Assembly (NCBI GenBank): GCA_023416655.1
Contig: JAEZHK010000145.1
Location: 1-17,304, forward strand
Direction of reading: 5' to 3'
From: Bacillota bacterium
GTDB lineage: Bacteria > Bacillota > Clostridia > Christensenellales > Aristaeellaceae
DNA length: 17,304 nt
This document shows positions 5,134 to 13,079 of this stretch, piece by piece. Position numbers and translations under genes: made by a program. Each line of letters opens with the position of its first letter. Position 1 is the first letter of the stretch. The notes under the pieces are model-generated. The model saw nothing but the letters and a program-made list of their open reading frames with translations, ran no database searches and had not been told where the DNA came from.

Positions 5134-5835
5134 ATGGCAAACGAATTGATTCTCGCTGTCGACGACGAGGCGCATATCCTGGAGTTGCTTTCGTTCAATC
5201 TTGAGGCGTCGGGCTATCGCGTCGTGACCGCCGCCACCGGCGAGGATGCGTTGGTCGTGTGCGCGCATGAACGTCCGGCGCTGGTGCTCTTGGACATCAT
5301 GCTGCCCGGCATCGACGGCATGGAAGTCTGCCGCCGGCTGAAGGGCGCGCCGACCACCGCCGACATCCCGATCATCATGCTGACCGCCAAGGGCGACGAG
5401 GTGGACAAGATCCTTGGCCTCGAGCTGGGCGCGGACGATTACATCACCAAGCCCTTCAGCGTGCGCGAACTCATCGCCCGCGTCAAGGCGCTTCTGCGCC
5501 GCGCCGCGCCGCAGAACGAAGAGGAAGGCATCCTGCACGTCGGCGGCCTCACCATCGACGTGGGCAACTACGAAGCCTTCCGCAACGGCGAGAAGCTCTC
5601 CCTGACGCTCAAGGAGTTCGAGCTTCTGAAGCTGCTCGTCATCAGCCGCGGCAAGGTGCTCACCCGCGACTTCCTCCTCGATCGCATCTGGGGCTACGAG
5701 TTCTACGGCGAGACCAGGACGGTCGACGTGCACATCCGCCACATCCGGCAGAAGCTTGGCGACGACGCGCACTACATCGAGACCATCCGCGGCGTCGGCT
5801 ACAAGTTCAACGATCGCCAGGAGAACCGACTGTAG
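5134..5835 (+). CDS. phoP: Response regulator, OmpR/PhoB family, PhoP-type
   Basis: A 233-residue DNA-binding response regulator. The receiver domain (about 4-122) has the acidic pair Asp10-Asp11, phospho-acceptor Asp54 in LLDIMLPGIDG, Thr84 in IIMLTAK and Lys106 in DYITKPFS. A winged-helix effector domain follows (about 135-228), with LTLKEFELLKLL, GKVLTRDFLLDRIWGYEF, RTVDVHIRHIRQKLG and the terminal wing IETIRGVGYKF. AAGGAGAG precedes the ATG. Phosphorylation by the kinase encoded 27 bases downstream would allow promoter binding. Sequence and pairing with a PAS-bearing kinase point to PhoP/PhoB-type phosphate control, but the PhoP, ResD and WalR groups are close and no pst or phoU genes are here, so the symbol is a best guess. 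Confidence 0.85.
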   Translation: MANELILAVDDEAHILELLSFNLEASGYRVVTAATGEDALVVCAHERPALVLLDIMLPGIDGMEVCRRLKGAPTTADIPIIMLTAKGDEVDKILGLELGADDYITKPFSVRELIARVKALLRRAAPQNEEEGILHVGGLTIDVGNYEAFRNGEKLSLTLKEFELLKLLVISRGKVLTRDFLLDRIWGYEFYGETRTVDVHIRHIRQKLGDDAHYIETIRGVGYKFNDRQENRL

Positions 5836-5862
5836 GTTTTCCGCGGTCGCCGGAGGCAACGC

Positions 5863-7680
5863 ATGAAGCAAAAGGTTGCGCTCGCAGCGACCAGCCTGAA
5901 TCTCATCCTTTGCGTCGTCTTTCTCATGATCTGCGCGAATTCCGCGCAGAGTGCGATGGACGCGGCAACATCGGAGGAATTGACGCGCGTCTGCCTGTCT
6001 TCCAGCCTTGCGGCGGAAGAAAGGCTGGCGTCCGGCGATCCCTCTGGTTTTGTGCGTTTGCGCAAAGAAGAAACCGGGGCGGACGTAACCTGGTTTCTTG
6101 CTGACGGGGAAACAGCCTATTCGACAAGCGCCCCTTCACCGCAGGTTTTTCAAACAGGCGTACAAAACGCTAAGCAGGGCGAAACGTTCAAATTTCGCGA
6201 AAAGAACACGGGCGGAACTTGGATGCTCTACGCCGTGACGCGGCTCTCGGACGGCGGCATGCTGGCGGTCTCCCGGCCCGCTGCGACGCTGGGCCAGGCC
6301 ATGGCGGGAAGGCCGTGGCTGCTCTTCCTGCTCGCGCTGCTGGTCGCCGTCTTCAGCTTCGCCGCTTTCCAGACCTCGATCGACCGGACGGACGCCTTCG
6401 TCCGCAGGGTGCTGAGCGTCCTGACCAGCTTCTCCGAAGGCCGCTTTGACGCTCGGGTCGCCAGCGTCGCGGCGGATTCCGTGGAGCAGACCGCCCATTT
6501 CAACGAGGTGCTCGCCCGCATCCAGGACAGCGTCTACAAGAACAAGGCGCGGAACCAGGCGCTGTCCACCGTGATGAACTACATGCAAAACGGCATTTTG
6601 GCAGTGGACGAGAAGTTGCAGCTGATCCTGGTCACGCCCAGCGCCAAGAAGCTGCTGGGCATCACCGGGGCCATCGACGACCCGGTCCCGATCAGCCAGG
6701 CCTCCCGGGACGTGAAACTGGACGCCGCGTTTACGGAAGCCATGGCGCAGGACGGCGTGTATACCACCGAAGTCGCCGTGCGAACCGGCATGGGCCGCGC
6801 GCACATGCCTGTGCGCCTGTACATGACGCCCATGACCAAGGACGGCCAGGTGGTTGGCGCGGTGGCGCTGGTGGAGGACATCACCGAGCTTCGAAGGCTC
6901 GAGCAGGTGCGAACCGACTTCGCGGCCAACGTGTCCCACGAGCTCAAGACGCCGCTGACCAGCATCAAGGGCTTTGTGGAGACGCTGCAAAACGGCGCCA
7001 TCGCAAATCCGGAGACCTCGCAGAAGTTTTTGAAGATCATCATGCTGGAGGCCGACCGGCTGACCCGGCTGATCAACGACATCCTGTCGATCTCAAAGCT
7101 CGAGTCCGGCAACGACAGCCCGCCCAAGGAGTATATCAGGCTGGACAGGATGGCCAATGAGATCTCCGAAATGCTGTCCATCCTGGCGTCGGAGAAGGAC
7201 GTGACCATCTCCTCCCGCGAGAACAAGGAGCCAAGCTTCGTCTACGGCAACGCCGACCAGATGGAGCAGATGCTGATTAACCTGATCGAAAACGGCATCA
7301 AGTACAACAGGCACGGCGGCTCCGTGAACGTTTCGGTGTTCAACAGCGAAAAGACGGTGAACCTTCTGATTTCGGACACCGGCATCGGCATCCCGGAGGA
7401 GCACCTGCCCAGGCTCTTTGAACGGTTCTACCGGGTGGACAAGGGCCGCTCCCGCTCGATGGGCGGCACCGGGCTGGGCCTCGCGATCGTCAAACACATC
7501 GCCAGCAACATGGGCGCGATGATCGAGGTACACTCGAAGTTCGGCGAGGGCACGGAATTCCTGATCACGTTCCCCAGCGCGCATCCCCCGAAGGACGACA
7601 AGCGGCGCAATTACGACGACTTTGCCGACGGGCCGGATTTTTCCGACCCGACAAGCGAAACTTCGGATCGGCAGGCGTGA
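5863..7680 (+). CDS. phoR: Sensor histidine kinase, PhoR-type, membrane-bound
   Basis: A 605-residue kinase, partner of the regulator upstream. Order: transmembrane helix 1 (about 7-24), an extracytoplasmic domain (about 25-150), transmembrane helix 2 (about 152-169), a HAMP-like linker, a PAS domain (about 232-345), HisKA with phospho-acceptor His359 in FAANVSHELKTPLTSIKGF, and HATPase_c with N-box LIENGIKYN (474-482), G1 DTGIGIP (505-511), F-box LFERFYRVDKGRS and G2 GGTGLGL (534-540). All catalytic boxes are intact. The last 30 residues form an acidic disordered tail. CGGAGG lies before the ATG. The layout matches Bacillota PhoR, but the sensed signal cannot be read from the sequence. A terminator follows at 7710. 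Confidence 0.88.
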   Translation: MKQKVALAATSLNLILCVVFLMICANSAQSAMDAATSEELTRVCLSSSLAAEERLASGDPSGFVRLRKEETGADVTWFLADGETAYSTSAPSPQVFQTGVQNAKQGETFKFREKNTGGTWMLYAVTRLSDGGMLAVSRPAATLGQAMAGRPWLLFLLALLVAVFSFAAFQTSIDRTDAFVRRVLSVLTSFSEGRFDARVASVAADSVEQTAHFNEVLARIQDSVYKNKARNQALSTVMNYMQNGILAVDEKLQLILVTPSAKKLLGITGAIDDPVPISQASRDVKLDAAFTEAMAQDGVYTTEVAVRTGMGRAHMPVRLYMTPMTKDGQVVGAVALVEDITELRRLEQVRTDFAANVSHELKTPLTSIKGFVETLQNGAIANPETSQKFLKIIMLEADRLTRLINDILSISKLESGNDSPPKEYIRLDRMANEISEMLSILASEKDVTISSRENKEPSFVYGNADQMEQMLINLIENGIKYNRHGGSVNVSVFNSEKTVNLLISDTGIGIPEEHLPRLFERFYRVDKGRSRSMGGTGLGLAIVKHIASNMGAMIEVHSKFGEGTEFLITFPSAHPPKDDKRRNYDDFADGPDFSDPTSETSDRQA

Positions 7681-7709
7681 GCGCAACTTGTGGATTCCCA
7701 TCCATCTTG

Positions 7710-7733
7710 AAGCCGGGTTTTCCGGCTTTTTTC
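7710..7733 (+). terminator. Rho-independent terminator after the kinase gene
   Basis: AAGCCGG (7710-7716) pairs with CCGGCTT (7722-7728) around a five-base loop, and six T residues run to 7732. It closes the response regulator-kinase transcript 30 bases past the stop codon. Confidence 0.85.
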
Positions 7734-7776
7734 TTGCGACGGGCGGGGGAAACGCCTCTCTTCGACGCCGATTCCC

Positions 7777-7805
7777 TTTACTTTCCCATCCCGCTTGGGT
7801 ATAAT
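7777..7805 (+). promoter_or_regulatory. Sigma-A promoter of rhaA
   Basis: TTTACT (7777-7782) and a perfect TATAAT (7800-7805) are 17 bp apart. The start would be near 7812. GGAGGT at 7823-7828 then serves the ATG at 7838. I found no clear operator for a rhamnose regulator. Confidence 0.7.
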
Positions 7806-7837
7806 AATCTGGAAAACAACTGCGGAGGTTCGGGCCG

Positions 7838-9103
7838 ATGAAGGACAGGCAGATTTCCCTGGGGTATGAATACGCGAGCAAGGTCTTTAAGGATCATGGC
7901 GTCGACGTGGAAAAGGCGATGAGCGCCTGCGCCGCGATCCCGGTTTCGATGCACTGCTGGCAGGGGGACGACGTATTCGGCTGTGAAAGCGCAAGCGGCG
8001 GCGCGTCGGGCGGCATCGCCACGACCGGCAACTATCCCGGCCGCGCGCGCGGCGCAGGTGAGCTGCGCGCCGACATCGACCAGGCGCTCCTCTTGATCCC
8101 CGGAAAGAAAAAGCTCAACCTGCACGCCAACTACGCCGAAAAGGGCGGTCGTGCGGTCGACCGGGATGCGTACACGCTGGAACTGTTCCAGAACTGGCTG
8201 GACTGGGCCAGGGAAAAGAAGCTGGGCCTTGACTTCAACCCCACCTATTTCTCCCATCCGAAGGCGGAGAGCGGCTTCACGCTGTCCAGCGCGGACAAGG
8301 GCGTCCGGGACTTCTGGATCGAGCACGGCAAGCGCTGCCGCGAGATCGCGGAAGGGTTTGGAAAGGCGCTGGGCCAAACATCCGTGGTCAACTTCTGGAT
8401 GCCCGACGGCTACAAGGACGTGCCCGCGGATACCGCCGCGCCCCGGCAGCGGATGCTTCAGTCCCTGGACGCGATCTTCGCCGCCGGCAAGATGGACCCG
8501 GCGCTCGAGGAGGACGCGGTGGAGTCGAAGCTCTTCGGCCTGGGCGTCGAGAGCTATACCGTCGGCTCCCATGAGTTCATGATGTCCTACGCGCTGACCC
8601 GCGGATTGCTCTACACGCTGGACGCGGGCCACTTCCACCCGACGGAGGTCATCTCCGCCAAGATCAGCGCCATCCTGCAGTTCATGCCGAACCTGCTGCT
8701 GCACGTGTCCCGCGGCATCCGCTGGGACAGCGACCACGTGATCACGTGGGACGACGAGCTGCAGAACATCATGAACGAGATCGTGCTGAACGGCTATGCG
8801 AACCGCGTGCGCATCGCGCTGGACTACTTTGATGCGTCGATCAACCGGGTCGCCGCGTGGGTCATCGGCATGCGAAACGCTCAGAAGGCGCTGCTGTGCG
8901 CGCACCTGACGCCCCGTGAAAGGGTGCTCGAAGCCGAGAAGGCGGAGGACTACACCGCCCGGCTCGCGCTCCTTGAGGAGAATAAGGCGTTGCCCTTCTC
9001 CGCCATCTGGGACGCCTACTGCGAAGCTGAGAACGTGCCGGTGGGCGGCGCGTGGCTGGATTCGGTCAAAAAGTACGAGGCCGAGGTGCAGTTCAAGCGG
9101 TAA
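7838..9103 (+). CDS. rhaA: L-rhamnose isomerase
   Basis: A 421-residue cytoplasmic enzyme converting L-rhamnose to L-rhamnulose (EC 5.3.1.14), the first step of rhamnose breakdown. It is full length compared with E. coli RhaA (419 aa). Family motifs are clear: VSMHCWQGDDV (36-46), NLHANYA (94-100), LDFNPTYFSHPK (131-142), FWMPDGYKD (186-194), the metal-site segment LDAGHFHPTE (261-270), then SRGIRWDSDHV (291-301) and ALDYFDASINRVAAW. GGAGGT stands nine bases before the ATG. It has its own promoter and no rhamnulokinase, aldolase, mutarotase, transporter or regulator nearby, so the rest of the pathway must lie elsewhere or a fucose-type pathway may be shared. It could also act on related aldoses. 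Confidence 0.96.
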   Translation: MKDRQISLGYEYASKVFKDHGVDVEKAMSACAAIPVSMHCWQGDDVFGCESASGGASGGIATTGNYPGRARGAGELRADIDQALLLIPGKKKLNLHANYAEKGGRAVDRDAYTLELFQNWLDWAREKKLGLDFNPTYFSHPKAESGFTLSSADKGVRDFWIEHGKRCREIAEGFGKALGQTSVVNFWMPDGYKDVPADTAAPRQRMLQSLDAIFAAGKMDPALEEDAVESKLFGLGVESYTVGSHEFMMSYALTRGLLYTLDAGHFHPTEVISAKISAILQFMPNLLLHVSRGIRWDSDHVITWDDELQNIMNEIVLNGYANRVRIALDYFDASINRVAAWVIGMRNAQKALLCAHLTPRERVLEAEKAEDYTARLALLEENKALPFSAIWDAYCEAENVPVGGAWLDSVKKYEAEVQFKR

Positions 9104-9120
9104 CAAACTAACTTTTTTCG

Positions 9121-9147
9121 ACGGGCGGGGCGTTCTGCCCCGCCCGT
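9121..9147. terminator. GC-rich 11-bp hairpin between rhaA and rarA
   Basis: ACGGGCGGGGC (9121-9131) pairs perfectly with GCCCCGCCCGT (9137-9147) around GTTCT. The T-run (9113-9118) lies before rather than after the stem on the plus strand, so it is not a standard terminator. The stem ends seven bases before the GGAGGG ribosome site of rarA and could hinder or position ribosomes there. Confidence 0.45.
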
Positions 9148-9163
9148 TCGCTTCGGAGGGAGC

Positions 9164-10471
9164 ATGGAAGATCTTTTTTCCGAGGGGATCAAAAAGCTCG
9201 CGCCGCTGGCGGACCGGATGCGCCCCCGAACGCTGGACGAGTTTCTGGGCCAGTCGGAGATCGTGGGGGAGGGCACGCTGCTCCGCCGCGCGATCATGGC
9301 TGACCGGCTGACCAGCTCGATCTTCTGGGGCCCGCCCGGCACCGGCAAGACCACGCTGGCCTCTATCATCGCGAACGCGACCAAGGCCGAGTTCGTCAAG
9401 CTGAACGCCGTCACCACCGGCGTGGCTGAGGTGCGCGACGTGATCAAGGACGCGGAATCCCGGCTCAAGCTGCGCGGCAAGGCCACGTACCTGCTGCTGG
9501 ACGAGTGCCACCGCTGGTCGAAGGCGCAGTCGGACAGCATCCTGCCGTCCATCGAGCAGGGCATCATCCGCTTTATCGGCTCCACCACGGAGAACCCGAT
9601 GATCGCCATGACCCCCGCCATCGTCAGCCGCTGCCGACTGTTCCATTTTGAGCCGCTGTCCCAGCAGGAGGTCGAGAAGGCCATCCAGCAGGCAATCAAG
9701 GACGAGGCACGCGGTTTCGGCCTGCAATCTGTGGTGATCGACGGGGACGCGCTTCGCCACATCGCGCAGGTGGCAAACGGCGATGTTCGCGCCGCGCTGA
9801 ACGCGCTGGAACTGGCCGTGCTGACCACGCCCATGGATGGAAACGGCGATACGCGCATTTCGCTTTCAGTCGCGGAGCAGTCCATCCAGAAGCGCGTACT
9901 GCGCATGGACGAGTCGATGCTCTACGACATGCTGTCCGCGTTCTGCAAGAGCCTGCGCGGCTCGGACAGCGACGCGGCGCTGGCCTGGTTCAGCCGGATG
10001 ATCTACGCGGGTCTGGACCCGCGCATCATCGTGCGCCGGGTGATCGCCCACGCCAGCGAAGACGTGGGAATGGCGAACCCCAACGCCATGGTGCAGGCGG
10101 TCAGCGCGTGGCAGGCGCTGGAGGCCATCGGAATGCCGGAGGCCAGGCTTTCGATTACCCAAGCGATCATCGCGGTATGCGAAAGCCCGAAGTCGAACGC
10201 CGTCGTCGTCGCCATCGACCGCGCGATGCGGGATGCGGAAAAGGGCGGCTTCCAGCCGGTACCGATCCACCTGAGGGACACCTCCTACAAGGGCGCAAAG
10301 CAGCTTGGGTACGGCGCGGACTACAAGTACGCCCACGACTACCCCGGGCACTACGTGAAGCAGCGGTATGCGCCGCTGGAAGCCCAGGGCATGCCCTACT
10401 ATGAGCCGGGGCAACTGGGCTTCGAGCAGGAGATTTTAAAGCGCCGCGAGGAACTGAGGAAGTACGAATAG
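9164..10471 (+). CDS. rarA: Replication-associated recombination protein A (AAA+ ATPase)
   Basis: A 435-residue RarA/MgsA (WRNIP1 family), a clamp-loader-like AAA+ ATPase acting at stalled replication forks. PLADRMRPRTLDEFLGQ (15-30) is the conserved start, Walker A is GPPGTGKT (56-63), Walker B is YLLLDECHRW (109-118), sensor 1 is GSTTENP (139-145), and SRCRLF (155-160) includes the probable arginine finger. The C-terminal tetramerisation domain holds MLSAFCKSLRGSDSDAAL and RVIAHASEDVGMANP. Length is typical. Walker B reads DECHRW where most homologues have DEIHRF, a mild change that keeps the acidic pair. GGAGGG lies four bases from the ATG, a short spacing. A bidirectional terminator follows. 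Confidence 0.95.
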   Translation: MEDLFSEGIKKLAPLADRMRPRTLDEFLGQSEIVGEGTLLRRAIMADRLTSSIFWGPPGTGKTTLASIIANATKAEFVKLNAVTTGVAEVRDVIKDAESRLKLRGKATYLLLDECHRWSKAQSDSILPSIEQGIIRFIGSTTENPMIAMTPAIVSRCRLFHFEPLSQQEVEKAIQQAIKDEARGFGLQSVVIDGDALRHIAQVANGDVRAALNALELAVLTTPMDGNGDTRISLSVAEQSIQKRVLRMDESMLYDMLSAFCKSLRGSDSDAALAWFSRMIYAGLDPRIIVRRVIAHASEDVGMANPNAMVQAVSAWQALEAIGMPEARLSITQAIIAVCESPKSNAVVVAIDRAMRDAEKGGFQPVPIHLRDTSYKGAKQLGYGADYKYAHDYPGHYVKQRYAPLEAQGMPYYEPGQLGFEQEILKRREELRKYE

Positions 10472-10485
10472 ATTTTCTCAAATTG

Positions 10486-10512
10486 AAAGGCGGGCGTTGC
10501 GGCCCGCCTTTT
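10486..10512. terminator. Bidirectional terminator between rarA and the zinc-ribbon gene
   Basis: AAAGGCGGGC (10486-10495) pairs with GCCCGCCTTT (10502-10511) around GTTGCG. T-rich sequence follows on the plus strand and a shorter T-run on the minus strand. It serves the two convergent genes. Confidence 0.85.
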
Positions 10513-10520
10513 GCTTGTAT

Positions 10521-11357
10521 TTATTGAGGGAGAACGGACGCCGCGCCAGGCGGCGGCGTCTCCTCAGCCGCGTCGATCCGGGTGGGCGGCACGATGTCCT
10601 TGGCGCGCTGCTGCATGCCCAGAAGCCAGGTCCACGTGAGCGCGACCAGCGCAATCAGTGCCGCCGCTGTCAGCATGGTGACGGTCCTGCGGATCAGCAT
10701 GCTCTTCTGCCGCAGGTAGCGCATGCGCAGCGCCTGGTGAAACGCCGCGTTCGCCTCCGTTTGACCGGCGGGGGCGGGCTTTTTTCGCCCTGTAGGGACG
10801 TCGCCGGGCAGTTCGCTTTTGAACGCCTCAGCCAGCTGACAGGCGATGGTCTTGCACTCCCGACGGGGACGGCCGCAGCGGTCGCAGCCGGGCGATTTTC
10901 CAGAGTTCACGCGGCCGCAGGCGCAGACCCAATAGTCTTTTGCGAAGTGGGGCCGCACGGCGGCATCGGGCCCCGCCACGCGCCGCAGCGCCTCAAGCTC
11001 CCGGGGCGAGGGCTGTTCCGGCATCTCCACCTCGATCAGGCGCTTGGGACTGCCCCTCCACGGGGGCGCGCCTTCCATGTCCACCTGCACGAAGAACAGG
11101 CCGCTCCACTTCCCGCCGGGCGAAGCTTCCGCCTCGAGGGGCAGTACGATTGGCTCGTGGGGAAGAGCGGCGATGGGGCCTGCCTTCAGCGGGATGCCCG
11201 TGGAGCCGCCGTCCGTCTGCCAGGAGATGACCGCCTCGAACCCCGTCACCAGCCTGTCCGAAAGGTTAAACAGGTGCACAAAACCGCGCACGCCGCGCGC
11301 GTCGTGCGTCAAATCAACCCCCATCAGTTCCAGCGGACAGCCCGGATCCAGCTGCAA
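10521..11357 (-). CDS. Zinc-ribbon membrane protein of unknown function
   Basis: I do not recognise this 278-residue protein. The N-terminal 110 residues look like a beta-rich domain (GVRGFVHLFNLSDR, GFEAVISW). A zinc ribbon follows, with Cys145, Cys147, Cys158 and Cys161 (YWVCACGRVNSGKSPGCDRC). One strong transmembrane segment lies at about 226-247 (TMLTAAALIALVALTWTWLL) and a short proline-rich tail follows. Basic residues just before the helix suggest that the ribbon is cytoplasmic and the tail outside. Translation appears to start at TTG 11357, with GGGAG eight bases upstream; the first ATG inside (residue 12) would trim the first strand. It is convergent with rarA and divergent from the AraC-type gene. 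A role in envelope or stress sensing is only a guess. Confidence 0.7.
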   Translation of the reverse strand: MQLDPGCPLELMGVDLTHDARGVRGFVHLFNLSDRLVTGFEAVISWQTDGGSTGIPLKAGPIAALPHEPIVLPLEAEASPGGKWSGLFFVQVDMEGAPPWRGSPKRLIEVEMPEQPSPRELEALRRVAGPDAAVRPHFAKDYWVCACGRVNSGKSPGCDRCGRPRRECKTIACQLAEAFKSELPGDVPTGRKKPAPAGQTEANAAFHQALRMRYLRQKSMLIRRTVTMLTAAALIALVALTWTWLLGMQQRAKDIVPPTRIDAAEETPPPGAASVLPQ

Positions 11358-11385
11358 TCGCTCATCTCCCGTAAATGTTATTCAC

Positions 11386-11394
11386 AGTATACCA
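11386..11394 (-). promoter_or_regulatory. Extended -10 promoter of the zinc-ribbon gene
   Basis: On the minus strand TGGTATACT (11394-11386) is an extended -10. No good -35 is found at 16-18 bp, as can be the case for TGn promoters. The start near 11380 gives a leader of about 22 bases before the TTG codon. The 9-mer is identical to that before the phospholipase C-like gene. Confidence 0.45.
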
Positions 11395-11463
11395 TATTTT
11401 ACGCGGTAATGCGAGCCTTCAGGGCAAGCGACGCCAAACATGGGCAGGCACATGAATACACCC

Positions 11464-11492
11464 TTGTGCAGCCCTATCAGGAAGCATATAAT
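11464..11492 (+). promoter_or_regulatory. Candidate promoter of the AraC-type fusion gene
   Basis: TTGTGC (11464-11469) and a perfect TATAAT (11487-11492) are 17 bp apart. The leader would be about 90 bases and contains no clear repeat or hairpin. AraC-type regulators often bind near their own promoters, but I see no pair of direct repeats that I could call an operator. Confidence 0.45.
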
Positions 11493-11590
11493 GAACTTGC
11501 TTTGCCGCGCGCCGGACAAAAGTGGGCGCAAAATGACAGGCGAAATGTTCCAATATGAGGTATCATGGATACACGGAGGGGGCGTAAGCG

Positions 11591-13030
11591 TTGTACTGGA
11601 TCGACGACGTGCAGCGGGCGATTGATTTTCTCGAAGAGAATCTGCTGGAATCCATCAGCGCGGAGGACGTTGCAAAGAACGTCCACGCGTCCGAGGACTA
11701 TTTCCAGAAGATATTCAACATCGTCACCGGTTACTCCGTCAGCGAGTACCTCCGAAATCGGCGGCTTTCCCTCGCCGGGCAAGAGTTGCTGGGGGGCCAG
11801 GTCAAGGTCATTGATGCGGCGCTCAAATACCGCTACGAGACGCCCGAGAGCTTCGCAAAAGCCTTTTCACGCTTCCATGGCATCTCGCCGTCGTCCATTC
11901 GGACGAGCGAACGGCTGAAAACCTTCAGCCGGATCACCCTCCAGATCAAAGTGCAGGGAGGATTTGGTATGTCTGTGAAACTCGATGTCCGCAGCGTGGG
12001 GTTCATCCAAAACCTGAAAAATGACATGCGGTCGCCGGAGAGCTTCGCATTGCCCGCATGCGTGACATCGTTGATGGAGTACATCGGCGAGGACGCCAGA
12101 TGGCAGACCATCCGTGCCCACAACCGTGAATACACCAAACGCAAGCTGTACGATGCCATTCTGGCCGCGACCGGCATGGCCTTCGGCCTGTTGTGGCACC
12201 CGGAGGTGTGCCCAAGCAGCTTTGACCTGATGCAGGTGAACGATCACGACACGACGATCCGGCGTGCGTTCGATTACGTCGGCTACGATTGCGAGATCGT
12301 AGAGAGAACTGACGCGAACTTCAAGGACATGAAGCGCCGGATTACCCACAGCATCGATGCGGGGCGGCCGGTCCTGGCGTTTGGCATCGTCGGCCCGCCG
12401 GAGTGCTCCATCGTGTGCGGCTACGACAGCGGCGGAGACACGCTGTTCGGCTGGAGCCACTTTCAATCGAACGACCCCGCCGACTGCGAGCTGAACGGTA
12501 TGTTCCGTACGTCCGACTGGCATAAGAATGTTTGGAAGATCGTCGTATGCGGCGAGAAGAAAACGCCCCAAACCGCGCTGCTGGATATCATCCGACACGG
12601 CATCGCGATCACGACGGCGAACGATTTGGACGGCTACCTTGCGGGCATTGCCGCGTATGACGCGTGGGCAGACTATGTCGCGAACCCTGCGTATGAATCA
12701 ATCAGTGATGACGAATTGCGCGGCAGATACTGGTTCCATGACATGTTGGTCGGCAATTATGCCGAATCCCGGTGCTATCTGGGTGACTTCCTGCGCGATG
12801 CGGCGAGGGACGATCCGGCGCTGATCAAGACCGCGGCATACTACGGCGAAATTCACGACACCTGCTGGCAGATCTGGGCGGCGGCGGGCGGCTGGCAGAA
12901 CCCGAAGAGCTACAAGGCGCTGCGTGACGCCGAAAAGCGTGAGACGATTGCGAAGCTGATCCGCAAAGTCCAAGGGTTGGACTTCGCGGCGGTCGACGTG
13001 CTGAAGGCCTGGGAGTCAAGCCGCAAATAA
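11591..13030 (+). CDS. AraC-type regulator fused to a BtrH/C39-like domain
   Basis: A 479-residue protein. Residues 1-105 are an AraC/XylS DNA-binding domain with two helix-turn-helix units: ISAEDVAKNVHASEDYFQKIF (22-42) and VIDAALKYRYETPESFAKAF (73-92), the second ending in FSRFHGISPSSIR. Instead of a GyrI-like domain, a region of about 330 residues follows that resembles the BtrH N-terminal / C39 papain-like fold: LPACVTSLMEYIGED (154-168) fits the start of such folds with a possible nucleophile Cys157, MAFGLLW (196-202) follows, and RPVLAFGIVGPPECSIVCGYD (259-279) fits the strand that usually carries the catalytic His. Here that position is Glu271/Cys272, so activity is doubtful and ligand binding seems likelier. 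The C-terminal 150 residues are helical. TTG 11591 is chosen because GGAGGGGG stands eight bases upstream. Regulated genes are unknown. Confidence 0.75.
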   Translation: MYWIDDVQRAIDFLEENLLESISAEDVAKNVHASEDYFQKIFNIVTGYSVSEYLRNRRLSLAGQELLGGQVKVIDAALKYRYETPESFAKAFSRFHGISPSSIRTSERLKTFSRITLQIKVQGGFGMSVKLDVRSVGFIQNLKNDMRSPESFALPACVTSLMEYIGEDARWQTIRAHNREYTKRKLYDAILAATGMAFGLLWHPEVCPSSFDLMQVNDHDTTIRRAFDYVGYDCEIVERTDANFKDMKRRITHSIDAGRPVLAFGIVGPPECSIVCGYDSGGDTLFGWSHFQSNDPADCELNGMFRTSDWHKNVWKIVVCGEKKTPQTALLDIIRHGIAITTANDLDGYLAGIAAYDAWADYVANPAYESISDDELRGRYWFHDMLVGNYAESRCYLGDFLRDAARDDPALIKTAAYYGEIHDTCWQIWAAAGGWQNPKSYKALRDAEKRETIAKLIRKVQGLDFAAVDVLKAWESSRK

Positions 13031-13052
13031 GCATCTTCCATTTCATCCACTG

Positions 13053-13079
13053 AACGCCATCCGAAGGGGTGGCGTTTTT
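13053..13079 (+). terminator. Rho-independent terminator of the AraC-type gene
   Basis: AACGCCATCC (13053-13062) pairs with GGGTGGCGTT (13067-13076), with one G-T pair, around GAAG. Five T residues end at 13079. It lies 22 bases after the stop codon. Confidence 0.85.

Noticed and set aside
7778..9760. A 660-codon open frame on the minus strand opposite rhaA and rarA.
   Set aside because: It lies antisense to two clearly conserved genes and is rich in Arg, Ala, His, Leu and Gln, as expected of mirrored GC-rich codons; no motif is recognisable.
10497..11558. A 353-codon plus-strand frame opposite the zinc-ribbon gene.
   Set aside because: It runs through the rarA terminator and opposite the zinc-ribbon frame; composition is that of an antisense shadow and there is no ribosome site.
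11440..11625. A 61-codon plus-strand frame upstream of the AraC-type gene.
   Set aside because: It spans the likely promoter and runs into the AraC-type gene in another frame, with no ribosome site or recognisable motif.
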